This document shows positions 15,472 through 22,667 of a stretch of DNA of 52,500 nt, piece by piece. The translations under genes and the position numbers were made by a program. The notes beneath the pieces are model-generated. The model searched no databases. It was given only the letters and a program-made list of their open reading frames with translations, and was not told the DNA's origin. Numbering within the stretch: the stretch's first letter is position 1; each line of letters starts with the position of its first letter. Source of the stretch: Pseudoflavonifractor intestinihominis. Lineage in GTDB: Bacteria > Bacillota > Clostridia > Oscillospirales > Oscillospiraceae. The stretch spans positions 1 to 52,500 of the forward strand of contig NZ_JBBMFK010000028.1 in assembly GCF_040096055.1 (NCBI RefSeq). Reading direction: 5' to 3'.

Positions 15472-16983
15472 TTACTCGCCAATCTCCTTGCGGAGCTCGT
15501 CGACAGGCTGGATGCAGTTCATATGGCCGCCGATGGCCTCATAGTCGGCCTTGGTCATGGTGTACTCCACAGGCGCCACAGTGGCGGGGGTGGGCACCCA
15601 GGTCACGCCGTGGTTGACCATCTTGCCGGCGTCCACGATGAAGTCGATGCCGCCGCCGGGCAGGATGTAGGCGGGGGCGCCGCCGATGGTGAGGACGGCC
15701 TTGCCCTCGTGGACAGCCTTGGTGATGGCCAGAGGCTTGGAGCAGACGCCGCCGCGGGCGCTGCCGCCGGTACCGCCGGTGTACATGACGCTGGTCAGGG
15801 ACTGCTCACAGTTGTTCATGATGTCGTCAGCCAGAGCAGTGGCCTTGTCGGTCATGGGGATCTCCTTCACGTCGCCGTCGGCCTGGACCTCAAAGAGGGC
15901 GCGGATCTCACCGGTGGTGTTGAGCACCAGGATCTGCATGCCGGCGTGGGCGCGGGTCATGTCCACGCTCTTGATGGCGTCGCGGGGGGTCTCGATGGTG
16001 GTGCCGCCGATGCCGGTGCCGTGCTCGCCGAAGTAACGGCCGCGGGAGGACTTGCGGGCGTTGGGGATCACGCCGGACCACTCCATGCCCACATCGGCGC
16101 CGGCCAGGTGCTCGGTGAACAGGCCCACCACGTGGTGGTCGATGACAATGCACTCGTCAACGGCCTCCTTCATCTTCTTGGCAAACAGGCCCACGGTAGC
16201 GCTGCCGCAGCCGATGCGCATCTTGGACTCCTGCACGCCGTTGATGATGGGGGGCTTGCCCTGCTGCACGACGACTTTGATCTTCTTGTTGACGGAGAGC
16301 TCCACCTGCTCGCCGTTGGCCAGCTCGGTGATGGTGCGGGCCACGATGAAACCGTCGGGGCCGGTCAGCTTGTTGGCGCCGCCCACGGCGATCATCTTGG
16401 AGCCGTACTCCTCGGTGTTGACCATGCCCACCAGCTTGCCGTCACGGTAGACGGGATCGCCCTCTTCGCCGATGTAGGTGTTGGTGTCCAGCTTGACCAC
16501 AACGGCGGAGTAGCTCAGGGGAGCCTCGGTCACCACGGTCACCACTTCCACGCCGTCCCGGACTCCGGAGACGATGTGGGGTGCGGGACGGATGCAGGGG
16601 TAGTTGGTTCCGGCACCCACGGCAGTCGTAAGGGGGCCTTCCAGGCGCTTGTCAGGGTAGACCACCTGGCTGTTGGGGGTCATCTCCAGCTTGCGGTTAC
16701 GCACCAGCTCACCGTTGACGTTGGTGTAGCGCTTGCAGGCGCCGGTGTGGCCCAGGGGGACACGGCACTGCACGGAGCAGTGGGAGCAGACGGCGCAGTT
16801 CTCGCTCATCTCAGCGGGCTTGGAGATGGCGCCGAACTTACACACGCGGGTGCACACGCCGCACTCGCAGCACTTCTCGGCATCCACAACCGCCTTGCGC
16901 TCCACCACATGGACCGCGTCCAGGGGGCAGTTCTTCTGGCAGATCATGCAGCCCTTGCAGGCTTCCAGGTTCACAATGACCAT
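15472..16983 (-). CDS. hnr: 6-hydroxynicotinate reductase, iron-sulfur flavoprotein
   Basis: 503 residues. It reduces 6-hydroxynicotinate to 1,4,5,6-tetrahydro-6-oxonicotinate with reduced ferredoxin. The N-terminus holds two [4Fe-4S] ferredoxin motifs (CKGCMICQKNC at 9-19, CCECGVCTRVC at 38-48) and then ENCAVCSHCSVQC (61-73), suited to a [2Fe-2S] cluster. This matches the cluster content reported for the E. barkeri enzyme. The rest is a family-specific flavin domain containing GCGSATVG (258-265). I start at the ATG at 16983 behind AGAGGAGG. An upstream frame start would add 14 unrelated residues. It is directly followed by the UPF0280 gene. Confidence 0.92.
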   Translation of the reverse strand: MVIVNLEACKGCMICQKNCPLDAVHVVERKAVVDAEKCCECGVCTRVCKFGAISKPAEMSENCAVCSHCSVQCRVPLGHTGACKRYTNVNGELVRNRKLEMTPNSQVVYPDKRLEGPLTTAVGAGTNYPCIRPAPHIVSGVRDGVEVVTVVTEAPLSYSAVVVKLDTNTYIGEEGDPVYRDGKLVGMVNTEEYGSKMIAVGGANKLTGPDGFIVARTITELANGEQVELSVNKKIKVVVQQGKPPIINGVQESKMRIGCGSATVGLFAKKMKEAVDECIVIDHHVVGLFTEHLAGADVGMEWSGVIPNARKSSRGRYFGEHGTGIGGTTIETPRDAIKSVDMTRAHAGMQILVLNTTGEIRALFEVQADGDVKEIPMTDKATALADDIMNNCEQSLTSVMYTGGTGGSARGGVCSKPLAITKAVHEGKAVLTIGGAPAYILPGGGIDFIVDAGKMVNHGVTWVPTPATVAPVEYTMTKADYEAIGGHMNCIQPVDELRKEIGE

Positions 16984-17011
16984 GTAATGTTGAGCCTCCT
17001 CTGTATGATAG

Positions 17012-17047
17012 GCCTGCCGCCCCAAATCCCTCTGCGGGGCGGCAGGC
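17012..17047 (-). other. Intercistronic GC-rich hairpin
   Basis: A perfect 12-bp stem, GCCTGCCGCCCC (17012-17023) with GGGGCGGCAGGC (17036-17047), between ena and hnr. No U-tract on the minus strand. Confidence 0.7.
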
Positions 17048-17065
17048 TCATGTCAATTTTTCCGC

Positions 17066-18253
17066 TTACAGGACCTTGGCGGGACGCTTGCAGGGAGGCG
17101 TGTTGCGGCTCTTGGCAGCCTTGACCACGCCGTCCACCATGATGATGCTCAGGCCGGGGATATCGCCGCACTCGAAAGCCTCGACGGCGGTGTTGGCCAC
17201 GGAGCCCATGGGGGCGTCCAGGAAGATCAGGTCGGCCTCGCGGCCCACTTCGATCATACCGGTGTTCAGCTTGTCATACACGCGGGCGGCGTTGCCGGTG
17301 GCCATGCAGATGGCGATCTCGCCGGGGATGCCGGAGATGGAAGCCACCTGGCAGATGTTGCGCAGGATGCCCAGGGGGATGATGCCGGTGCCGGAGGGGG
17401 CGTCGTTACCGAAGATGATGCGGCCCAGCTGGCCCTTCTCCTTGGCGCGGCGGGCGACGTAATCAGTGACCTTGGGGTTGCCGCACTGGACGATCTCCAT
17501 GGCGAAGGTGGTCTCGTCCATCAGCTTGTCCACCTCGTGCAGGGGGATAGCGGTGGGGCCGCCGTTGATGTGGGAGATGACGTCGGGCTTGGTGGCCATG
17601 ACCTGGGCGGCGGTGACGGTGGAGGAGCCGGGGATGGAGGTGCCGCCGGTGTGCATCTGCACCTTCATGCCGTACTTGTGGGCCCACTCGACCATGGGAG
17701 CGGCATCCTCGGGCTGCTTCACGCTGCCCAGGCCGATCTCGCCGACGGTCCAGACGCCTTCCTTGGCCATCTCAGCGAAGTCCGCCTCGGTGAGGCCCTT
17801 CTCCAGGATGACGCTGCCGCCGTGGACCTTCACGCCGCCGGGCTTCAGGGCGTCGAAGGACTTGTGAGCCAGGATGGCCAGAGCCTTGGTGCCGGCGGGA
17901 TCCTTGGGACGGCCGGGGGTGTGGCACTCACCGGCGGAGATGATGGTGGTCACGCCGCCGTGGAGCTCGCCCTCGATGAAGTTGCTGGCGAACTGGCGGT
18001 GAGCATAGTCGCCCAGGCTGGTGTGGACGTGGGTGTCGAACAGACCGGGAGCGACGGTGGCGCCGGCAGCGTCGATGACAGTGCCCTTCTCCACCTCGGC
18101 AGCGATCTCGGCGGTGGAGATAGCGGCCAGAGCGTCGCCGCCGATGGCCTTGATCTTGCCGTCGGCAATCAGGATGGTGTCACCCTCGAGAACAGGCTTG
18201 TTGATGTCACCGCTGAGGATGGTGCCGATGTTCTTAATGACTGTCATGCTCAT
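17066..18253 (-). CDS. ena: Enamidase
   Basis: 395 residues of the metal-dependent amidohydrolase superfamily. It hydrolyses 1,4,5,6-tetrahydro-6-oxonicotinate to ammonia and (S)-2-formylglutarate, using a binuclear Fe-Zn site in E. barkeri. The metal motif HVH is in GLFDTHVHTSLGDYA (about 70-84), further ligands are likely in KVQMHTGGTS and SHINGGP, and the catalytic aspartate in FGNDAPSGTG. The C-terminus SRNTPPCKRPAKVL matches the E. barkeri protein closely as I recall it. The ATG at 18253 follows AAAGGAG. The ammonia it releases could be assimilated by the nearby glutamate dehydrogenase. Confidence 0.95.
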   Translation of the reverse strand: MSMTVIKNIGTILSGDINKPVLEGDTILIADGKIKAIGGDALAAISTAEIAAEVEKGTVIDAAGATVAPGLFDTHVHTSLGDYAHRQFASNFIEGELHGGVTTIISAGECHTPGRPKDPAGTKALAILAHKSFDALKPGGVKVHGGSVILEKGLTEADFAEMAKEGVWTVGEIGLGSVKQPEDAAPMVEWAHKYGMKVQMHTGGTSIPGSSTVTAAQVMATKPDVISHINGGPTAIPLHEVDKLMDETTFAMEIVQCGNPKVTDYVARRAKEKGQLGRIIFGNDAPSGTGIIPLGILRNICQVASISGIPGEIAICMATGNAARVYDKLNTGMIEVGREADLIFLDAPMGSVANTAVEAFECGDIPGLSIIMVDGVVKAAKSRNTPPCKRPAKVL

Positions 18254-18399
18254 TGTGAAAAACTCCTTTCATCTTTTAGCCGGTGCTAAATCGGCGTTTT
18301 ACCATTTTTCATGACGTGCTGGGAAAAATATTTGCTCTACCGGTCCCGCCTGCGGAGGGATCGGGTATCGCCTCAGGTGCAGGGAAAACCCTGATATAT

Positions 18400-18435
18400 C
18401 AGCCGGGGTGCCCGTCGTGCTGGGCGCCCCGGCTG
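18400..18435 (-). other. GC-rich hairpin between permease and ena genes
   Basis: Arms CAGCCGGGGTGCCC (18400-18413) and GGGCGCCCCGGCTG (18422-18435) pair over 14 bp with one G-T wobble, 39 nt below the permease stop in the direction of transcription. No U-tract follows on the minus strand. The rest of the 220-nt gap contains a small CAGGG/CCCTG hairpin (18380-18393) and nothing else I recognise. Confidence 0.65.
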
Positions 18436-18473
18436 CGGTTTGCAATATGTAGCCGTCCGGGGCGTCTCAGGAA

Positions 18474-19583
18474 TTAGACCAGCTTGTAGTCGCCTTCCTT
18501 GATCCAGCCCTGCTTACGCATGAACTCGGAAATCACGAGGGCAAGGATAGCGGGCAGAACGATGCAGATCAGAATCAGGCCGATCCAGTCCATCGCACCC
18601 GGGGCGATGGCGGCAGCGCCGTTGGTAACAGCCTCAGCAGAGGGGGTGAACCAGCCGGTGATGACGCCGATGGGGCCAACCAGACCGCTGGTGCCCATGC
18701 CGGAGGAGATGGGGGAACCGTTCATCTGCAGGTTGAAAATGCAGGTGGCAATGGGGCCGGTGATGGCGGCGGCCAGCGTGGGCGGCAGCCACAGGATCGG
18801 CTTGCTCATCAGGTTGGGAACCAGCAGCATGGAGGTGCCCAGGCCGATGGACACAAGGCCGTTCATCTTGTTCTCACGATAGGTGCACACAGCGAAGCCC
18901 ACCATCTGAGCGCAGCAGCCGGCAACAGCCGCGCCGCCGGCCAGGCCGGTCAGGCTCAGCGCCGCGCACACGGCAGCGGAGCTGATGGGGAGGGTCAGAA
19001 CGATGCCCACGATTACGGACACCAGGATGCCCATGAAGAAGGGCTGCTGTTCGGTGGCCCACATGATGATGGTGCCCAGCCAGGAAGCGAACGCGCCGAT
19101 GGGCGGAGCCAGGAACTGCGCGACCAGAACGCCGACGATAATGGTGACAGCCGGGGTAACGATCAGGTCGACAGGAGTACGCTTGGAGACCAGCTTGCCG
19201 AAGAAGATGGCAATCAGAGTAACAAAGTACACGGCCAGAGGACCGCCGGCGCCGCCCAACGCGTTGGTGGCGTAGCCGACCGTGGCCAGGGAATAGAGGA
19301 CGTAGGGATCGCACTTGACGGCATAGCCGATGGCCAGAGCCATGGCCGCACCCTGTACGGCGGAGGTCTGGCCGGAGATGCTCATCAGGAACTCGCCGAC
19401 TACGCCCGGGATAAAGGTACCAACGGTATTGATGATTGTGCCGATGAGGAGCGAGGCAAACAAGCCGTGAGCCATGCCGCCCAGAGCCTGAATGCCGATG
19501 CGGTTCCAGGAAATCTCGATGTTTTGTTCTTTGAAGTACTTCCTAATGCCAGTCAGTTCTTGCGTGTTTTTCTGCTCGGTCAT
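18474..19583 (-). CDS. Stand-alone PTS EIIC-like membrane protein, candidate nicotinate permease
   Basis: 369 residues, largely hydrophobic, with about ten membrane segments after a hydrophilic N-terminus of 30 residues. It resembles the PTS_EIIC_2 family (PfoR-like, Pfam PF13303). There is no EIIA or EIIB domain here or nearby, so phosphorylation-coupled uptake is unlikely to depend on local partners. Family-like stretches are LQMNGSPISSGMGTSGLVGP and SAAVCAALSLTGLAGGAAVAGC. I start at the ATG at 19583 behind GGGAGG. It is the first gene after the minus promoter at 19934-19962 and precedes ena, so uptake of nicotinate or 6-hydroxynicotinate is the obvious guess. The substrate is not shown by sequence. 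Confidence 0.75.
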   Translation of the reverse strand: MTEQKNTQELTGIRKYFKEQNIEISWNRIGIQALGGMAHGLFASLLIGTIINTVGTFIPGVVGEFLMSISGQTSAVQGAAMALAIGYAVKCDPYVLYSLATVGYATNALGGAGGPLAVYFVTLIAIFFGKLVSKRTPVDLIVTPAVTIIVGVLVAQFLAPPIGAFASWLGTIIMWATEQQPFFMGILVSVIVGIVLTLPISSAAVCAALSLTGLAGGAAVAGCCAQMVGFAVCTYRENKMNGLVSIGLGTSMLLVPNLMSKPILWLPPTLAAAITGPIATCIFNLQMNGSPISSGMGTSGLVGPIGVITGWFTPSAEAVTNGAAAIAPGAMDWIGLILICIVLPAILALVISEFMRKQGWIKEGDYKLV

Positions 19584-19684
19584 ACTTTTCCTCCCTCTCA
19601 TATCATATTCGGTAGATGGGGATTCCTGAGGGTGGGGCGGTGCGGTGCGCACCGCAGCCGCCCCTGTCGCCGGCTGTTATTGAA

Positions 19685-19707
19685 AAACGTATTTGGGGAA
19701 TACGTTT
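19685..19707. promoter_or_regulatory. LysR-type operator candidate
   Basis: A perfect 9-bp inverted repeat, AAACGTATT and AATACGTTT, around TGGGG. It contains the LTTR signature T-N11-A (T, ATTTGGGGAAT, A) inside a dyad. The divergent LysR regulator is the natural candidate to bind it. Confidence 0.6.
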
Positions 19708-19777
19708 CGCAACCAGAAGGTTCTTCTGCGGCAGGCAAGCTGCCAGTACAAATTTTTGGAATTTTTCTCTATAAGCC

Positions 19778-19806
19778 TTGCTTTTCCGCTTCTATATATT
19801 TATAAT
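19778..19806 (+). promoter_or_regulatory. Possible sigma-A promoter toward lysR
   Basis: TTGCTT (19778-19783), 17-bp spacer, then a consensus TATAAT (19801-19806). The -35 element is weak. The expected start lies about 240 nt upstream of the LysR gene. Confidence 0.4.
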
Positions 19807-19933
19807 ATAGGGTGATGCGGCAAAATTGTATATCGTTTTGCTCTAATGTCTAATTTTTATGCTTCCTAAATATTTGTGTAATAAAGGTTGCTCGGCATTT
19901 TAAACGAAAACTATATCCGCTTCATTGCCTATA

Positions 19934-19962
19934 TTATAACATTCTCCCTATGGCATGACAAA
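19934..19962 (-). promoter_or_regulatory. Sigma-A promoter for the permease and nicotinate genes
   Basis: On the minus strand TTGTCA (19962-19957) is followed by a 17-bp spacer and a perfect TATAAT (19939-19934). This is the best promoter-like sequence in the divergent region. Confidence 0.6.
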
Positions 19963-20053
19963 TACTTTTATCCTTCTAAAAGCCGATTGTTATATATTTT
20001 TTATATATGTCTATTGTTCAATACGGCAGATTATCAAGGGGTTGATTTGTGCA

Positions 20054-20938
20054 ATGACACTAAAACAGCTGGAATATTTCCTTGAAATTGCCAAGATGGG
20101 CAGCGTTACCCGCGCGGCGCAGAGCCTAAATGTATCTCAGCCGCCCGTCAGCCTTCAGCTCAAGCTGCTGGAGGAGGAGCTGGGTTCCCCCCTCTTCATC
20201 CGTGACAAGCGCCATCTTGAAATTACGCCTGCGGGGACTCTTCTGCGGGAGCGTGCCCAGGCCATCCTGGCTCTGCTGGAGGAGACGTCCAGGGACATCC
20301 AGCTTATTTCTCAGGAACGGCACATGATCATCCGCATCGCCACCATTGGTTCCATCAACAGCCAGATTCTTCCTGAGAAAATCGCCCACTTCTGCAGCGC
20401 CTACCCCTATGTAAACTTTCAGGTGGTGGAGGGGCGCACGGAATCCGTCCTGTCCGCACTGCGGGAGAACGAGGCAGACATCGGCTTTGTGCGCGAGCCG
20501 TTCAATGTGACCACCTTCCACGTGGTGCCCATCCGCAACCCGCTCCTCCCGCCCGGTGAGGCGGACCACTTCGTGGCCCTGGCCAAGCCCTATTTCTTTG
20601 AGGGAAACGACAGCGATACCATTCCCCTGGAGGATCTTCAGGGCAAGCCGCTGGTGACCCACCGCCGCTACCGGGAGATGCTGATCACCGCCTGCCGCAA
20701 GCACGGCTTTACGCCCCACATCATATGCGAGAACGATGGGATTCAGTCCTCCCTCAGCTGGGCGCAGGCCGGCATCGGCATCGCCATCGCACCCTACACC
20801 TCCGCCGTTATCAACACGGACTCCTCTCTGGTCATCCGCCACCTGGAGGATCTGAACTTCAGCCCCCGGGTCTGCCTCATCTGGAGCCAGAACAAAAAGC
20901 TCTTTTCCGAGATCAACGCATTCATCAATCTGTTCTGA
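20054..20938 (+). CDS. LysR-family transcriptional regulator
   Basis: 294 residues. The N-terminal winged helix-turn-helix is clear: MTLKQLEYFLEIAKMGSVT, then AAQSLNVSQPPVSLQLKLLE. A periplasmic-binding-protein-like effector domain follows from about residue 90, with VVEGRTESVLSALRENEADI and a late AGIGIAIAPYT. I start at the ATG at 20054, where the HTH begins, with AAGGGG about 12 nt upstream. An in-frame ATG at 19955 would add 33 residues of unlikely sequence. It is divergent from the nicotinate cluster and is likely to control it in response to nicotinate or a pathway intermediate. The effector is inferred from context. Confidence 0.9.
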   Translation: MTLKQLEYFLEIAKMGSVTRAAQSLNVSQPPVSLQLKLLEEELGSPLFIRDKRHLEITPAGTLLRERAQAILALLEETSRDIQLISQERHMIIRIATIGSINSQILPEKIAHFCSAYPYVNFQVVEGRTESVLSALRENEADIGFVREPFNVTTFHVVPIRNPLLPPGEADHFVALAKPYFFEGNDSDTIPLEDLQGKPLVTHRRYREMLITACRKHGFTPHIICENDGIQSSLSWAQAGIGIAIAPYTSAVINTDSSLVIRHLEDLNFSPRVCLIWSQNKKLFSEINAFINLF

Positions 20939-21048
20939 GAAGTGCAGCCCCCAAGGACAAAACTTGCCTGATTTCTCCCCGACATATGGATTCCTACGGG
21001 CTGAACGGTTTTTTACGCAAGTTTTTTGAAAAATCCTGCAAAAAACTA

Positions 21049-21079
21049 TTGACAGATACCGGGGGTAAGACAGTATACT
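21049..21079 (+). promoter_or_regulatory. Probable gdhA promoter
   Basis: TTGACA (21049-21054) and TATACT (21074-21079) separated by 19 bp, slightly longer than ideal. The leader to gdhA is about 125 nt and contains the 12-nt direct repeat TCTCAGCAGCGG (21117 and 21156). No other gene is seen between 20939 and 21209. Confidence 0.55.
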
Positions 21080-21209
21080 ATTTCCAATGTAGTGCGCAGG
21101 GCAGCGCCGTCCATTTTCTCAGCAGCGGAGGGCGCCCCGGGCTACCGCAGATATATCTCAGCAGCGGCTCCCCACAGGAGACCGCGCTACAGATCAGGAG
21201 GTAAACATC

Positions 21210-22547
21210 ATGGATTATGTGAGTCAGGTACTGTCGGACATCCGGGCCAAGAACCCCAATGAGCCGGAGTTTCTGCAAACCGCCACTGAGGTGCTCAATT
21301 CCCTGCGCCCCATCGTGGAGCGCCACCCCGAGTATCAGAAGGCCAAGCTCCTGGAGCGGCTGACCGAGCCCGAGCGAATCATCACCTTCCGTGTGCCCTG
21401 GATCGACGACAAGGGCGAGTACCAGATCAACCGTGGCTTCCGCGTCCAGTTCAACAGCGCCATCGGCCCCTACAAGGGCGGCCTACGCTTCCACCCCACT
21501 GTCAACCAGAGCGTCATGAAGTTCCTGGGCTTTGAGCAGATCTTCAAGAACTCCCTCACCGGCCTGCCCATCGGCGGCGGCAAGGGCGGCAGCGACTTTG
21601 ACCCCAAGGGCAAGAGCGACGACGAGGTCATGCGCTTCTGCCAGAGCTTTATGACTGAGCTCTATCGCCACATCGGCCCCGACTGCGACGTGCCCGCCGG
21701 CGACATCGGCGTGGGCGGCCGCGAGATCGGCTACCTGTACGGCCAGTACAAGCGCATCACCGGCCAGTACTGCGGCGTGCTCACCGGCAAGGGTCTGAGC
21801 TACGGCGGCTCCCTGGCCCGCACCCAGGCCACCGGCTACGGCGTGGTGTACCTGGCCAACGAGGTCCTGTCCCACAAGGGCAAGAGCTTCCAGGGCCAGA
21901 AGGTCATCGTGTCCGGCTCCGGCAACGTGGCCATCTACGCCGCTGAGAAGGCCACCGAGCTGGGCGCCGTGGTCATCGCCATGTGCGACTCCAACGGCTA
22001 CATCGTGGACAACAACGGCGTGGACGTGGCCACCATCAAGGAGATCAAGGAAGTCCGCCGCGGCCGTATCCGCGAGTACGTGGAGACCCACCCCCAGGCC
22101 GAGTACCACGAGGGCTGGCAGGGCATCTGGACCATCCCCTGCGACATCGCCCTGCCCTGCGCCACCCAGAACGAGATCGACCTGGATGCCGCCAAGAGCC
22201 TGCTGAAGAACGGCTGCTGGATGGTCACCGAGGGCTCCAACATGCCCTCCACCCTGGAGGCCATGGACGCCTTCGCCGAGGCCGGCATCCTGTTCGTGCC
22301 CAGCAAGGCCGCCAACGCCGGCGGCGTGGCCGTCTCCGCCCTGGAGATGAGCCAGAACAGTCTGCGCCTGTCCTGGACCTTCGAGGAGGTTGACAGCCGT
22401 CTGAAGGACATCATGTCCAACATCTACAAGAACATGTCCGCCGCCGCCCAGGAGTACGGCAAGACCCCCGAGGACTATGTCCTGGGCGCCAATGTGGCCG
22501 CCTTCATCAAGGTTGCCGACGCTATGATGGCTCAGGGCTGGGTGTAA
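21210..22547 (+). CDS. gdhA: NADP-type glutamate dehydrogenase
   Basis: 445 residues, the usual length of hexameric bacterial glutamate dehydrogenase. It interconverts 2-oxoglutarate plus ammonia and glutamate. The substrate-binding region has GPYKGGLRFHP and LPIGGGKGGSDFDPKGKS, with the catalytic lysine region in GGGKGG. PAGDIGVGGREIGYLYGQYK is the later family signature. The dinucleotide domain begins around VIVSGSGNVAIYAAEKA. The start has AGGAGG 8 nt upstream. It has its own promoter and terminator. Its position beside the nicotinate locus fits assimilation of the ammonia released by enamidase, although the enzyme is common in these bacteria anyway. Confidence 0.95.
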   Translation: MDYVSQVLSDIRAKNPNEPEFLQTATEVLNSLRPIVERHPEYQKAKLLERLTEPERIITFRVPWIDDKGEYQINRGFRVQFNSAIGPYKGGLRFHPTVNQSVMKFLGFEQIFKNSLTGLPIGGGKGGSDFDPKGKSDDEVMRFCQSFMTELYRHIGPDCDVPAGDIGVGGREIGYLYGQYKRITGQYCGVLTGKGLSYGGSLARTQATGYGVVYLANEVLSHKGKSFQGQKVIVSGSGNVAIYAAEKATELGAVVIAMCDSNGYIVDNNGVDVATIKEIKEVRRGRIREYVETHPQAEYHEGWQGIWTIPCDIALPCATQNEIDLDAAKSLLKNGCWMVTEGSNMPSTLEAMDAFAEAGILFVPSKAANAGGVAVSALEMSQNSLRLSWTFEEVDSRLKDIMSNIYKNMSAAAQEYGKTPEDYVLGANVAAFIKVADAMMAQGWV

Positions 22548-22572
22548 TCCCCCAATTTAACCGGTAGTATAA

Positions 22573-22610
22573 AGCGCCGTCTGTCCCCTGTGGGACGGGC
22601 GGCGCTTTTT
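22573..22610 (+). terminator. Intrinsic terminator of gdhA
   Basis: AGCGCCG pairs with CGGCGCT around an inner GTCCC/GGGAC stem, followed by TTTTT. It lies 25 nt after the gdhA stop. Confidence 0.9.
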
Positions 22611-22619
22611 GTATAATAT

Positions 22620-22656
22620 AAAAGGAGTGTGCCCCTGCCTGACGGCAGGGGCACAC
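22620..22656 (-). terminator. Intrinsic terminator of the SLH/Big2 gene
   Basis: A perfect 13-bp stem, GTGTGCCCCTGCC (22627-22639) with GGCAGGGGCACAC (22644-22656), followed on the minus strand by TCCTTTTAT. It ends the minus-strand surface protein gene. Confidence 0.8.
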
Positions 22657-22667
22657 GTTTTGGTGTT

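Larger units (their letters stand above)
19584..20053. other. Divergent intergenic region between permease and lysR genes
   Basis: 470 bp without a gene. It holds two promoter candidates (19778-19806 plus, 19934-19962 minus), an LTTR-like palindrome (19685-19707), and a GC-rich hairpin GGGGCGG/CCGCCCC (19634-19664) with the inner palindrome GCGGTGCGCACCGC. If the minus promoter is right, the permease mRNA has a leader of about 345 nt. Confidence 0.7.

Noticed and set aside
18283..18477. Short plus-strand frame in the gap between ena and the permease gene.
   Set aside because: No ribosome binding site or recognisable sequence, and it reads through the strong hairpin at 18400-18435.
21117..21167. 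12-nt direct repeat TCTCAGCAGCGG in the gdhA leader as a T-box or riboswitch.
   Set aside because: No T-box core or terminator/antiterminator pair is visible; two short repeats alone are weak evidence.
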